DNA of 64,000 nt from Pantoea vagans (GTDB lineage: Bacteria > Pseudomonadota > Gammaproteobacteria > Enterobacterales > Enterobacteriaceae), in the NCBI RefSeq assembly GCF_001506165.1, contig NZ_CP011427.1, positions 620,001 to 684,000 on the forward strand. The letters are read 5' to 3'. Under the pieces are notes generated by a model. It was not told where the DNA came from. It worked only from the letters and a program-made list of their open reading frames with translations, and searched no databases. This document shows positions 29,655-40,880 of the stretch, piece by piece (position 1 is the stretch's first letter; every line of letters begins with the position of its first letter). Both the position numbers and the translations under genes were made by a program.

Positions 29655-32528
29655 ATGACCCAGACTCTCAGCCAGCTTGAACACAACGGTGCTTTCATTG
29701 AGCGCCACATCGGTCCTACCCCCGCGCAGCAGGCCACCATGTTGGAAGCGATTGGTGCCAGTTCGCTGTCATCATTGATCAGCGCGATTGTTCCTGCCGA
29801 CATCCAACTGCCAGGCCCGCCTGCGGTAGGTGATGCCGCGACCGAGCAGCAAGCGCTGGCAGAGTTGAAAGCTATTGCCAGTCAGAATCAACGTTACAAA
29901 TCCTGGATCGGCATGGGCTACAGTGCGGTGATCACTCCGCCGGTTATTCTGCGTAACATGCTGGAGAACCCAGGCTGGTACACCGCGTATACCCCTTATC
30001 AGCCTGAAGTGTCACAAGGCCGCCTGGAAGCGCTGTTGAATTTCCAGACCCTGACGCTCGATTTAACCGGACTGGATATCGCCTCCGCTTCACTGCTGGA
30101 CGAAGCCACTGCCGCCGCTGAAGCGATGGCAATGGCAAAGCGCGTCAGCAAACTGAAAAACGCCGGTAAATTCTTTATCGCCGACGATATCCATCCGCAA
30201 ACGCTGGACGTGGTGCGTACCCGTGCTGAAACCTTTGGTTTTGAGCTGATCATCGATCGTGCCGACAAAGCGCTGGATCATGACGATCTGTTCGGTGTGT
30301 TGCTGCAGCAGGTCGGCACCAGCGGTGAAGTACACGATTACCGCGCGCTGATGACTGAGCTGAAAAGCCGCAAAGTGGTGGTCAGCGTTGCCGCTGATTT
30401 CATGGCGCTGGTGCAGTTAGAAGCTCCGGGCAAACAGGGCGCGGATATTGTCTTTGGTTCTGCACAGCGTTTTGGTGTGCCGATGGGCTATGGCGGTCCG
30501 CACGCCGCCTTCTTTGCCAGCCGTGATGAGCACAAGCGTTCCATGCCGGGCCGTATCATCGGTGTCTCGCGTGATGCAGCAGGCAACACCGCATTGCGTA
30601 TGGCGATGCAAACCCGTGAGCAGCACATTCGTCGCGAGAAGGCGAACTCCAACATCTGTACTTCACAGGTGCTGCTGGCCAACATCGCGGGTCTTTATGC
30701 GGTCTATCATGGCCCTGATGGCTTGAAGCGCATCGCTTCACGCATCCACCGTTTGACCAGCATTCTGGCCGCCGGTCTGCAAAATGGCGGCTTGAAACTG
30801 CGCCACGCCAGCTGGTTCGATACTTTGACCGTTGAAGTGGCTGATAAGGCCGAAGTGCTGAATCGTGCGCTGAGCTTCGGTGTTAACCTGCGTAATGACG
30901 TGCTCAACGGCGTGGGTATCACCCTTGATGAAACTACTTCACGTGAAGATGTGCAGGCGCTGTTCGCCATTCTGCTGGGTGATGCGCATGGTCAGGATAT
31001 TGACGCGCTGGATGCCAGCGTTGCCGCTGAAAACAGTGCTATTCCAGCGGGTATGGTGCGTGAAAGCGCCTTCCTGACCCATCCGGTGTTCAATCGCCAT
31101 CATAGCGAAACCGAGATGATGCGCTACATGCACAGTCTGGAGAAAAAAGATCTGGCGCTGAATCAGGCGATGATCCCATTGGGCTCATGCACCATGAAAC
31201 TCAACGCCGCAGCGGAAATGATCCCGATCACCTGGCCTGAATTCGCCGATCTGCATCCGTTCTGCCCAGCCGATCAGGCCTCAGGTTATCTGCAAATGAT
31301 TGGCCAGCTTTCTCAATGGCTGGTGCAACTCACCGGTTACGATGCACTCTGCATGCAGCCGAACTCCGGTGCGCAGGGTGAGTATGCCGGTCTGCTGGCG
31401 ATTCGTCGCTATCATGAGAGCCGCAACGAAGGTGGACGTAATGTTTGCCTGATCCCAAGTTCTGCTCACGGCACCAACCCTGCATCTGCACAGATGGCGG
31501 GCATGGCGGTGGTTGTGGTGGCCTGTGATAAACAAGGCAACATCGACCTGGGCGATCTGCGCGAGAAAGCGGCTCAGGTGGGTGATGAGCTCTCTTGTAT
31601 CATGGTGACCTATCCTTCGACGCACGGTGTTTACGAAGAAACTATTCGTGAAGTGTGCCAGATCGTGCATCAGTATGGCGGCCAGGTGTACCTCGATGGC
31701 GCCAACATGAACGCTCAGGTGGGCATCACTACCCCAGGTTACATCGGCGCAGATGTCTCGCACCTTAACCTGCACAAAACCTTCTGCATTCCACACGGCG
31801 GTGGCGGTCCGGGTATGGGTCCAATCGGCGTGAAAGCGCATCTGGCCCCGTTCGTACCTGGCCACAGTGTTGTGCAAATTGATGGTGTGCTGACGCAACA
31901 AGGTGCGGTTTCCGCGGCACCGTTCGGTAGCGCCTCCATTCTGCCGATTAGCTGGATGTACATCCGCATGATGGGCGCGGAAGGCCTGAAGCAAGCCAGC
32001 TCGGTTGCGATCCTTAATGCCAACTACATTGCCAGCCGTCTACAATCCGCTTATCCGATCCTGTATGCGGGTCGTGATGGTCGCGTCGCGCACGAATGTA
32101 TTCTCGATATTCGTCCTTTGAAAGAGCAAACCGGTATCAGCGAACTGGATATTGCCAAGCGCTTGATCGATTACGGCTTCCATGCACCGACCATGTCATT
32201 CCCGGTGGCGGGCACGCTGATGGTTGAGCCAACCGAATCGGAAAGCAAAATCGAGCTGGATCGCTTTATCGATGCGATGCTGTCTATCCGCATGGAGATT
32301 GACCGCGTGGCCGATGGCGAATGGCCAGCCGATGACAACCCGCTGGTGAACGCGCCGCACACGCAGATGGAGATCGTCGGCGACTGGGCGCACCCCTACA
32401 CCCGTGAGCTGGCGGTGTTCCCGGCAGGCAGCGCTAACAAATACTGGCCAACCGTGAAGCGTCTGGATGATGTGTTTGGTGACCGTAATGTGTTCTGTTC
32501 ATGTGTTCCGATGAGCGAATACATTTAG
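29655..32528 (+). CDS. gcvP: Glycine dehydrogenase (decarboxylating), P protein
   Basis: 957 residues from the ATG at 29655, the standard length and start ([20 protein letters not shown]). The PLP enzyme decarboxylates glycine and hands aminomethyl to the H protein. It is a fused dimer of two aminotransferase-like halves; the PLP Lys is K708 in [17 protein letters not shown]. The glycine-rich loop follows the Lys directly. The start site is a rather distant AGGA. The gene ends shortly before a strong terminator (32666-32687). Confidence 0.97.
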   Translation: MTQTLSQLEHNGAFIERHIGPTPAQQATMLEAIGASSLSSLISAIVPADIQLPGPPAVGDAATEQQALAELKAIASQNQRYKSWIGMGYSAVITPPVILRNMLENPGWYTAYTPYQPEVSQGRLEALLNFQTLTLDLTGLDIASASLLDEATAAAEAMAMAKRVSKLKNAGKFFIADDIHPQTLDVVRTRAETFGFELIIDRADKALDHDDLFGVLLQQVGTSGEVHDYRALMTELKSRKVVVSVAADFMALVQLEAPGKQGADIVFGSAQRFGVPMGYGGPHAAFFASRDEHKRSMPGRIIGVSRDAAGNTALRMAMQTREQHIRREKANSNICTSQVLLANIAGLYAVYHGPDGLKRIASRIHRLTSILAAGLQNGGLKLRHASWFDTLTVEVADKAEVLNRALSFGVNLRNDVLNGVGITLDETTSREDVQALFAILLGDAHGQDIDALDASVAAENSAIPAGMVRESAFLTHPVFNRHHSETEMMRYMHSLEKKDLALNQAMIPLGSCTMKLNAAAEMIPITWPEFADLHPFCPADQASGYLQMIGQLSQWLVQLTGYDALCMQPNSGAQGEYAGLLAIRRYHESRNEGGRNVCLIPSSAHGTNPASAQMAGMAVVVVACDKQGNIDLGDLREKAAQVGDELSCIMVTYPSTHGVYEETIREVCQIVHQYGGQVYLDGANMNAQVGITTPGYIGADVSHLNLHKTFCIPHGGGGPGMGPIGVKAHLAPFVPGHSVVQIDGVLTQQGAVSAAPFGSASILPISWMYIRMMGAEGLKQASSVAILNANYIASRLQSAYPILYAGRDGRVAHECILDIRPLKEQTGISELDIAKRLIDYGFHAPTMSFPVAGTLMVEPTESESKIELDRFIDAMLSIRMEIDRVADGEWPADDNPLVNAPHTQMEIVGDWAHPYTRELAVFPAGSANKYWPTVKRLDDVFGDRNVFCSCVPMSEYI

Positions 32529-32665
32529 TCGTCATAGTTTGAGCCGCAGCGGCGTTGGCTGCGCGCGTTCACCACGGCCACTTACTGATCCGTGGATGAA
32601 CGCGCTTGCCGCCTTGCTGCAACGCAAACTATTTAGGCTAAACTGCTTCAGTGGAAAAATCCTGA

Positions 32666-32687
32666 GGGCCGAGTAATCGGCCCTTTT
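32666..32687 (+). terminator. Intrinsic terminator after gcvP
   Basis: GGGCCGA-GTAA-TCGGCCC followed by TTTT. It lies only 15 bases before the ygfF start codon, so ygfF expression may depend on read-through or a promoter in the 140 bases after gcvP. Confidence 0.85.
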
Positions 32688-32702
32688 CATTTTGGAGGCA
32701 TC

Positions 32703-33446
32703 ATGGATCTGGCATTAGTGACTGGCGGTAGCCGGGGTATTGGACGGGCGACGGCGCTTCTCTTGGCGCAGGCTGGCTATCGGGTGGCGGTCAATTATCG
32801 CCAGCGTGAAGCTGAGGCTCAGCAAGTGGTTGCCGAAATTGCAGCGCAAGGCGGCAGTGCTTTTGCCGTGCAGGCGGATATCGCGGATGAAGCTCAGGTG
32901 ATGCGCATGTTTCAGCAACTTGATCAACAAGATGGCAATCTGCGCGTGCTGATCAACAACGCCGGAATTTTGTTTACCCAGTGCCGCGTTGAGGATCTCG
33001 ACGCCGAACGTATTCAACGCGTATTCGCCACTAACGTCACCGGAACCTTTATCTGCTGTCGTGAAGCGGTCAAGCGCATGAGCACCGCGCATGGTGGGCA
33101 GGGCGGCGCGATTGTTAATGTGTCTTCTGCTGCCTCACGCCTGGGGGCGCCAGGCGAATACGTTGATTACGCGGCGTCAAAAGGTGCGATGGATACCCTG
33201 ACCAAAGGCTTATCACTGGAGGTGGCGGCACAGGGCATTCGCGTCAATAGCGTGCGGCCCGGATTGATCTACACCGAGATGCATGCCGATGGCGGTGAAC
33301 CGGGAAGGGTGGATCGGGTCGCTGGCTCTCTGCCAATGGGGCGCGGCGGTCAGGCCAAAGAAGTCGCCGAGGCAATTCTCTGGCTGGCGAGTGATGCCGC
33401 TTCCTACGTGACAGGCACCTTTATTGATGCGGCGGGTGGTCGTTAA
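32703..33446 (+). CDS. ygfF: SDR-family oxidoreductase YgfF
   Basis: 247 residues. Classical short-chain dehydrogenase: cofactor motif TGGSRGIGRATALLL (residues 7-21), NNAG at 86-89 (INNAGILF), and the catalytic Ser and YxxxK in VSSAASRLGAPGEYVDYAASKG. A Arg near the glycine motif suggests NADP(H). Gene order gcvP-ygfF-bglA is as in E. coli. Substrate is not known. The GGAGG site is excellent. Confidence 0.9.
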   Translation: MDLALVTGGSRGIGRATALLLAQAGYRVAVNYRQREAEAQQVVAEIAAQGGSAFAVQADIADEAQVMRMFQQLDQQDGNLRVLINNAGILFTQCRVEDLDAERIQRVFATNVTGTFICCREAVKRMSTAHGGQGGAIVNVSSAASRLGAPGEYVDYAASKGAMDTLTKGLSLEVAAQGIRVNSVRPGLIYTEMHADGGEPGRVDRVAGSLPMGRGGQAKEVAEAILWLASDAASYVTGTFIDAAGGR

Positions 33447-33469
33447 ATTTTGCCCCATAACCGTAATCC

Positions 33470-35036
<1,567 letters not shown>

Positions 35037-35058
35037 TTACACTGTTTGCGAAATAACT

Positions 35059-35072
35059 CACTGCCTGCAGTG
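35059..35072. promoter_or_regulatory. Inverted repeat between the RpiR-type regulator and bglA
   Basis: CACTGC-CT-GCAGTG, a 6-2-6 palindrome 29 bases before the bglA start. Candidate operator for the adjacent regulator; not tested. Confidence 0.4.
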
Positions 35073-35150
35073 TAACCTGCTAATAATGGAAGTCACGATA
35101 TAACACCATTAATAAAAAGGTGATTTGTCACAGCTAAAAAACAGGGTGTT

Positions 35151-35897
35151 TTATACGGCAGTGGCGCGAGAAATATAGCGGCCCAGCGTTTCCAGAATAT
35201 AGATTACCGGTACTTGTGTGGTGATATTGAGACGGTCACCCAGTTTCATCTGCGGCATATGATACGAAAGATTGAAGTCCGCCATTTTAGCCAGTGAGCA
35301 GCTCTCATGGTTGGTTATCGAAATGATTTTGCAGTGATTGAGGCTAAACTGGCTGGCAAAGCGCAGGATCTCTTCAGTCTCGCCCGATACCGATAAAATA
35401 ATGGCCAACGCATTTTCGTACGCGCTTTTACTCACAGGATAATAAGGATCATCAATGTGGTGGCTGAATTTCCCGATATTAGAAAAGTAGCGTGCGCCAT
35501 ATTTACCCAGGCTGCCAGATGTACCCGCCCCAATAAAGAAAATATGCTCGGCTTGCATAATCATCTGCGCGGCTTGGGCTATCTGCTGCTCAAACTCATC
35601 GTTATGAATACTTTTGAAAAAGCTGAGCATTTCACCGACGCCAGACGGCATCAACTCAGGCGCTGCTTGCTCCTGTGCCAGACGAAAACGGATGCGGAAT
35701 TCTGACCAGCCTTCACAGTGCATTTTGCGGCAGAAACGCAGCACGGTGGTGGTGGAAACCGCTGCCTGAGCGGCCAGCTCGCGAATCGTCATATAACTGA
35801 CACTTTCCCGATGTTTGATGATGAAGTGGTAAACCTGCATCTCAAGGTCATTCAGGCTGGACAGATCGCGGTGTGAAAACATGCAGGCGGCACTCAT
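35151..35897 (-). CDS. RpiR/MurR-family regulator with SIS domain
   Basis: About 248 residues from an ATG at 35897; ATG at 35882 is an alternative, and neither has a clear ribosome site. The N-terminal HTH_6 domain (MTIRELAAQAAVSTTTVLRFCRK) is followed by a SIS sugar-phosphate isomerase-like domain (IFFIGAGTSGSLGKYGARYF), the RpiR layout. Such proteins sense phosphosugars. Its tandem position upstream of bglA suggests it senses a phosphorylated beta-glucoside or glucose 6-phosphate and controls bglA. This is inference from context. Confidence 0.82.
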   Translation of the reverse strand: MSAACMFSHRDLSSLNDLEMQVYHFIIKHRESVSYMTIRELAAQAAVSTTTVLRFCRKMHCEGWSEFRIRFRLAQEQAAPELMPSGVGEMLSFFKSIHNDEFEQQIAQAAQMIMQAEHIFFIGAGTSGSLGKYGARYFSNIGKFSHHIDDPYYPVSKSAYENALAIILSVSGETEEILRFASQFSLNHCKIISITNHESCSLAKMADFNLSYHMPQMKLGDRLNITTQVPVIYILETLGRYISRATAV

Positions 35898-36058
35898 CGG
35901 CAAAATGAGTGGTCAGTGTAACAGATTGAATGTTCATCGGGGGGTTACAACCCTACACAGAATAATTTTAGCGTACAGGTGTACACTGAAATTTTTCCCG
36001 GTTACTCTGGTGCACAGAAAAAGCACAGCTCTCTCTACATTGTTCAGGAATGAAGCGC

Positions 36059-36712
36059 ATGGCACAGAATCGACTTATCGCTCAGGGCTACTCGTTAGCT
36101 GAAGAGATTGCCAACAGCATTAGCCACGGAATCGGCTGTATTTTCGGGGTGGTTGGCTTGGTGTTGCTGCTGACTCAAGCGGTTGAAATGCGCGCCGATA
36201 TCACCGCCATCACCAGTTACAGTCTGTATGGCGGCAGCATGATCTTGCTGTTCCTCGCCTCGACGCTCTATCACGCGATTCCGTATCAGAAAGCGAAGCA
36301 CTGGCTGAAAAAATTCGACCATTGCGCCATCTACTTATTGATTGCGGGCACTTACACACCTTTCCTGCTGGTGGGGCTGAAATCGCCGCTGGCACAAGGG
36401 TTGATGGTGGTGATCTGGAGTCTGGCGCTGGCGGGGATTATCTTCAAACTCACCATCGCGCACCGTTTTAAAATACTCTCGCTGGTGACCTATCTCAGCA
36501 TGGGATGGTTGTCGCTGGTGGTGATTTATCAGCTTGCCACCAAGCTGGCAGCGGGCGGGGTTTGGCTATTGGCTGCGGGTGGGATTGTCTATTCGTTGGG
36601 TGTGATTTTCTATGTCTCGCGCCGCATTCCCTACAACCACGCTATCTGGCACGGTTTCGTCTTGGGCGGCAGCGTATTGCACTTCTGCGCGATCTATTTT
36701 TATGTGACGTAA
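36059..36712 (+). CDS. trhA: Hemolysin III/PAQR-family membrane protein YqfA (TrhA)
   Basis: 217 residues from the ATG at 36059, 9 bases after AGGA; this matches the E. coli start. Seven hydrophobic segments. Conserved family residues are seen in [33 protein letters not shown] and the C-terminal [16 protein letters not shown] with the metal-binding His. E. coli TrhA has been linked to membrane homeostasis. Gene order bglA-yqfA matches E. coli. Confidence 0.93.
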   Translation: MAQNRLIAQGYSLAEEIANSISHGIGCIFGVVGLVLLLTQAVEMRADITAITSYSLYGGSMILLFLASTLYHAIPYQKAKHWLKKFDHCAIYLLIAGTYTPFLLVGLKSPLAQGLMVVIWSLALAGIIFKLTIAHRFKILSLVTYLSMGWLSLVVIYQLATKLAAGGVWLLAAGGIVYSLGVIFYVSRRIPYNHAIWHGFVLGGSVLHFCAIYFYVT

Positions 36713-36734
36713 AAGCAAATTGCAGCACGAAAGC

Positions 36735-36759
36735 GTAGCGGCGCAATTTATTGCGCCGC
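36735..36759. repeat. Short palindromic repeat between trhA and ygfZ
   Basis: GTAGCGGCGCAAT-TT-ATTGCGCCGC, located between convergent genes; member of the GTAGCGGCGC family. Confidence 0.75.
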
Positions 36760-36767
36760 GACCACAT

Positions 36768-37751
36768 TTAATCCACTAACGAATACGGCAACGGCTGAAT
36801 CGTCAGCTTACCGCCTTCATCCCCTTCCACACGCAGCACGCTGTCTGGCTCCAGATCGTTGTTCATCACCACTTGCACCCACACGCTGCCATCATCCAGC
36901 TGGACGCCGCTCAGCACGGTGCCGGTACGACGCCATTTATCGCCCATCTGCAGCTCCATTGAACCGTCAGCCTGGGGGACTTTGCTGGCCGTGCCTGCCA
37001 ACCAATAGAGGGCGCGCTTGTTGGCACCACGGAATTTCGCACGGGCCACCATCTCCTGACCGGTGTAACAGCCTTTTTTGAAGCTGATCGCGTCAAGGGC
37101 TTGCAGGTTAGTGGCCTGCGGAATCAACTGCGCACTGGTCGCGCTTTCGATCACCGGAATACCTGCTTCAATGTCCAAAGCCAGCCACTGTTGGCTGTCA
37201 TTAAACTGTGCGGTTCCCGCCAGCTTCTCTTTTAAAGATTCTGCCTGCGCTCGGGTGGTCACCAGCAGGAAGCGCTCGGCAGGTTGGGCGAACCACAGCA
37301 GCGTGCTGTCATCCTGCTGCACCACCGGTGTTTCAGCATCCGGCAGTACCGGGAACAGGTCCGCCAGTGCGGCGCGTGCCTGGAAGCCCGCGACACCCAG
37401 CAGTACGGCTTCGTTATCCGCAGCAATAGTGACTTTGGCAAACACCGCGTATTTCTTCAGTTCGGTAAGCTGCTGTTCATGCAGATTACGGCGCACGATA
37501 TAGGCATAACCCTCACCGCGATGGAACAGACGCAGGTTGCTCCACATTTTGCCTTTGGCATCACAATGCGCGGCAGGGCGATGCTGCGTAGCGTCCATTG
37601 CGGCGACATCCAGCGTCAATTGACCTTGCAGATAAGACGTACTGTCTTTGCCCTGCACGGCAACCAGCGCCCACTCATCAAGCGACATCAGGGTTAAAGG
37701 CAAGCGTGACGCCGCAGCAGGCTGGCGTGGTGGAAGGGTAAAAATCGGCAT
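36768..37751 (-). CDS. ygfZ: tRNA-modifying/iron-sulfur folate-binding protein YgfZ
   Basis: 327 residues from the ATG at 37751, 9 bases after AGGA; a longer frame upstream is not used. It is a folate-binding GcvT relative that supports iron-sulfur enzymes such as MiaB. The diagnostic motif KGCYTGQE with its conserved Cys is present. Cytoplasmic. It is divergent from sdhE, as in E. coli. Functionally it fits with the folate and one-carbon genes earlier in the window, though not cotranscribed. Confidence 0.95.
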   Translation of the reverse strand: MPIFTLPPRQPAAASRLPLTLMSLDEWALVAVQGKDSTSYLQGQLTLDVAAMDATQHRPAAHCDAKGKMWSNLRLFHRGEGYAYIVRRNLHEQQLTELKKYAVFAKVTIAADNEAVLLGVAGFQARAALADLFPVLPDAETPVVQQDDSTLLWFAQPAERFLLVTTRAQAESLKEKLAGTAQFNDSQQWLALDIEAGIPVIESATSAQLIPQATNLQALDAISFKKGCYTGQEMVARAKFRGANKRALYWLAGTASKVPQADGSMELQMGDKWRRTGTVLSGVQLDDGSVWVQVVMNNDLEPDSVLRVEGDEGGKLTIQPLPYSLVD

Positions 37752-37969
37752 GTGTGCATCCTGATTAATAACGATAATGCTTCCAATGTTAAAAGAGCAG
37801 TGCGGGTTTGCAACCTGTTTACCGAATCTGGCGCACAAATCGCGTGATAACCCTGCAATGGGTGAAACTGCTTTGCGTCATATCGCGCAGCATGAGGCAC
37901 AGCGCCTGCAGTGTTTTCAAAAAGCAGGTACACTGAGCGCCACTGTTTTCAGCCATGGAAAAATGACAC

Positions 37970-38236
37970 ATGGATATTCATGATAAAGCTCGCGTTCAGT
38001 GGGCGTGCCGCCGCGGCATGCTGGAGCTGGATGTCTCCATCATGCCGTTCTTTAAGTTCGAGTATGATTCGCTGACCGACACCGACAAGCAGGTGTTTAT
38101 TGCTCTGCTGAAGAGTGACGATCCTGACCTGTTTAACTGGTTGATGAATCACGGTGAACCGGCCGATCCCGAGTTCAAACGCATGGTGCAACTGATCCAA
38201 CAGCGCAACCGTGAACGCGGTCCGGTACCAATGTGA
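37970..38236 (+). CDS. sdhE: FAD assembly factor SdhE
   Basis: 88 residues. Small cytoplasmic protein required for covalent flavinylation of succinate dehydrogenase and fumarate reductase. The conserved RGMLELD motif (RGxxE) is at residues 15-21. Its stop overlaps the ygfX start by 26 bases, so the two are translationally coupled, as in other enterics. Confidence 0.96.
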   Translation: MDIHDKARVQWACRRGMLELDVSIMPFFKFEYDSLTDTDKQVFIALLKSDDPDLFNWLMNHGEPADPEFKRMVQLIQQRNRERGPVPM

Positions 38237-38627
38237 TTTGCAGGCGTCACGCAGTGCCAGAGCACTGAACGTGGCGCTGTTTTTACTGGTCGCTGGCGTG
38301 TTGATGAGCCTCCGTTGGCCTGCCGAATGGCAATGGGGGCAAGTGCCTGTATTGCTGCTCCTGCTGCTTGAGTGCTGGCACAACGAACGAAGCTTGATGC
38401 AGCGTACCGGTCGTTTAGTGCTGGATGATCAGGGAAACTGGCTGTGGCGTGGAGAGCACTGGCGATTGGCGCGAAAAGCGGACTGGCTAGCCTGCGGCGT
38501 ACTGCTGGAGTTGCGTAATCCGCAAGGCAAACGCTGGCGGCTATGGTTGATGCATGACAACCTGCCGCCAAACGAATGGCGCACATTGCGCGCCTGCTGT
38601 TTGCTTCGAGAGGGCGCTGCGGCCTAG
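38211..38627 (+). CDS. ygfX: Inner-membrane protein YgfX (CptA)
   Basis: 138 residues from a GTG at 38211 inside sdhE. Two hydrophobic segments (about residues 20-52) are followed by a soluble C-terminal part ending [20 protein letters not shown], similar to the E. coli protein (LWLAADSMDEAEWRDLRR). Reported as a membrane toxin acting on FtsZ/MreB with SdhE, though that role is debated; in Serratia it affects pigment production with SdhE. The start codon is uncertain. Confidence 0.88.
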   Translation: MNAVRYQCDLQASRSARALNVALFLLVAGVLMSLRWPAEWQWGQVPVLLLLLLECWHNERSLMQRTGRLVLDDQGNWLWRGEHWRLARKADWLACGVLLELRNPQGKRWRLWLMHDNLPPNEWRTLRACCLLREGAAA

Positions 38628-39142
38628 AGCAGCGCAGCCGTTTCGGTCAGAACCTGTTCACACCACTGTTCAACCCGCTCTTCACTCAGTTCGAACTGAT
38701 TGACATCATCGAGCGCCAGGCCGACAAACTGGGTGCCGTCAGCGGTGAGCGGTTTCTTGCTGGTAAACTCGTAGCCTTCTAATGGCCAGTAACCGACAAA
38801 CTGCACGCCCATCGGTTGCAGCAATTCATGCAGCATCCCCAGCGCATCCAGGAACCACTCCGCGTACTCCATTTGGTCGCCCATACCGTACAGCGCCACA
38901 ATTTTGCCTTGCAGATTGAGCGCGGGCAGCTGCTGCCAGATGGCTTCCCAGTCTTCCTGCAATTCGCCAAAATCCCAGGTTGGAATACCAAGGATCAGCA
39001 AATCATACTGCTCCATCAACGAGGGATCATCATCTTTGAGGTTGTGCAGTGTGACTAATTCTTCACCGATGAAGTCGCGAATCTTCTCCGCCGTCATCTC
39101 GGTGTAACAGGTGCTGGAACCGTAAAACAGACCGATATTCAT
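38624..39142 (-). CDS. fldB: Flavodoxin 2
   Basis: 172 residues from the ATG at 39142, the family start [20 protein letters not shown]. The FMN phosphate loop is GSSTCYTEM (residues 8-16), and the FMN-stacking segment [13 protein letters not shown] is clear. A small electron carrier, SoxRS-inducible in E. coli. It is convergent with ygfX, overlapping it by 4 bases, and divergent from xerD. Gene order matches E. coli. Confidence 0.95.
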   Translation of the reverse strand: MNIGLFYGSSTCYTEMTAEKIRDFIGEELVTLHNLKDDDPSLMEQYDLLILGIPTWDFGELQEDWEAIWQQLPALNLQGKIVALYGMGDQMEYAEWFLDALGMLHELLQPMGVQFVGYWPLEGYEFTSKKPLTADGTQFVGLALDDVNQFELSEERVEQWCEQVLTETAALL

Positions 39143-39244
39143 GCAATTAATGCTCTGACTGATACTCACTTTGGCGCAATTGTACCAGAAGCAGGTGACT
39201 TTCAGGCATAATGAGCACGATTTCACACGCGCTGGAGGGGAACC

Positions 39245-40138
39245 GTGCAGGACAGCGATCTGATAGAACAGTTTCTGGATGCGCTCTGGATTGAGCGAAA
39301 TCTGGCGCAAAACACCCTTGCGTCGTATCGCCAGGATCTGCAAACGCTCACCGGCTGGTTACATCATCACGAACGAACCCTGGTGACGCTGGAAGCGCCC
39401 GATTTACAGCAGTTTCTCGCCGAACGCGTCGAGGGGGGTTACAAAGCCACCAGCTCTGCCCGCACGCTCAGCGCTATACGCCGCCTGTTCCAATATCTTT
39501 ATCGTGAAAAGCTGCGCAGTGATGACCCCAGCGCGCTGCTTTCTGCACCAAAACTGCCACAGCGTCTGCCGAAAGATCTCAGTGAAAAACAGGTCGAAAG
39601 GCTGTTGCAGGCACCGAGTATCGACGTTCCGCTGGAGCTGCGTGACAAAGCGATGCTGGAACTGCTGTATGCCACCGGCTTGCGCGTGTCGGAGCTGGTG
39701 GGGCTCACCATCAGCGATATCAGTTTGCGTCAGGGTGTAGTGCGCGTGATTGGTAAAGGCAACAAAGAGCGCCTTGTGCCGTTAGGTGAAGAAGCCATTT
39801 ACTGGCTGGAGCATTATATGGAGCACGGGCGTCCCTGGCTGCTAAACGGCCAAACGCTGGATGTGATGTTCCCCAGTAACCGTGCGCAACAAATGACCCG
39901 ACAGACCTTCTGGCATCGCATCAAGCACTATGCCACTCTGGCAGAGATTGACAGCGAAAAACTGTCGCCGCACGTGCTGCGTCACGCATTTGCCACACAT
40001 TTACTGAACCACGGCGCGGATTTGCGCGTCGTACAGATGTTGCTGGGCCACAGTGACCTCTCGACAACCCAAATTTATACGCACGTTGCTACCGAGCGCC
40101 TGCGTCAGTTACATCAACAGCATCATCCGCGCGCCTGA
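39245..40138 (+). CDS. xerD: Site-specific tyrosine recombinase XerD
   Basis: 297 residues from a GTG with a strong GGAGGGG site. With XerC it resolves chromosome dimers at dif under FtsK control. The catalytic tyrosine-recombinase residues appear in [12 protein letters not shown] (Arg), [15 protein letters not shown] (His, Arg), [13 protein letters not shown] (His) and the nucleophile Tyr278. Followed after 22 bases by dsbC, and likely cotranscribed with dsbC and recJ. Confidence 0.97.
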   Translation: MQDSDLIEQFLDALWIERNLAQNTLASYRQDLQTLTGWLHHHERTLVTLEAPDLQQFLAERVEGGYKATSSARTLSAIRRLFQYLYREKLRSDDPSALLSAPKLPQRLPKDLSEKQVERLLQAPSIDVPLELRDKAMLELLYATGLRVSELVGLTISDISLRQGVVRVIGKGNKERLVPLGEEAIYWLEHYMEHGRPWLLNGQTLDVMFPSNRAQQMTRQTFWHRIKHYATLAEIDSEKLSPHVLRHAFATHLLNHGADLRVVQMLLGHSDLSTTQIYTHVATERLRQLHQQHHPRA

Positions 40139-40160
40139 GCAGCGGCAACAAGGATTAGAG

Positions 40161-40874
40161 ATGAAAAAACAGTTAACGATGCTGGCATTGTTGGTCAGCG
40201 CCTTTACCGGTCTGGCTCATGCCGATGACAGCGCCATTCAGCAAGCTTTGAAAAAACTCGGGCTGCAACAGGTTGAAATCCAGCCATCACCGTTGCCGGG
40301 GATGAAAACCGTATTAACCGAAAGTGGCGTACTGTACGTCAGCGAAGACGGTAAACACATGATCCAGGGGCCACTGTACGATGTCAGCGGTGCACAACCG
40401 GTGAACGTCACCAACCAGCTGCTGGACAAAAAAATCAGTGCGCTGGCACCGGAAATGATCGTCTACAAAGCGCCAAAAGAGCAGCATGTGATTACCGTGT
40501 TCACCGATATCACCTGTGGCTACTGCCGTAAGCTGCATGAGCAAATGGCGGACTACAATGCGCTGGGCATCACCGTGCGCTACCTGGCTTTCCCGCGTGA
40601 AGGGCTGCATGGTCAGGTGGAAAAAGCTATGCGCGCTGTTTGGTGCAGTGCCGATCGCAATAAAGCGTTTGATGCAGCAATGAAAGGTGATGCGCCGCAA
40701 ATGGAAGCGCCAGAGACCTGCAAAATCAATCTTGATAAACACTATCAGCTCGGCATCCTCTACGGGATTCAGGGCACGCCTGCGATCCTGACGGATACCG
40801 GCGCGATGATCCCTGGCTATCAAGGCCCGCAAGAGCTGAAACAGGTACTTGATGGTCAGAAGCGGGGCGGTTAA
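40161..40874 (+). CDS. dsbC: Periplasmic disulfide isomerase DsbC
   Basis: 237 residues from the ATG at 40161. Signal peptide MKKQLTMLALLVSAFTGLAHA is followed by the dimerisation domain and a thioredoxin fold with the active-site CGYC at precursor residues 119-122. It reshuffles wrong disulfides in the periplasm and is kept reduced by DsbD. It lies between xerD and recJ as in E. coli; the recJ start is 6 bases after its stop. Confidence 0.97.
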   Translation: MKKQLTMLALLVSAFTGLAHADDSAIQQALKKLGLQQVEIQPSPLPGMKTVLTESGVLYVSEDGKHMIQGPLYDVSGAQPVNVTNQLLDKKISALAPEMIVYKAPKEQHVITVFTDITCGYCRKLHEQMADYNALGITVRYLAFPREGLHGQVEKAMRAVWCSADRNKAFDAAMKGDAPQMEAPETCKINLDKHYQLGILYGIQGTPAILTDTGAMIPGYQGPQELKQVLDGQKRGG

Positions 40875-40880
40875 TTCACA

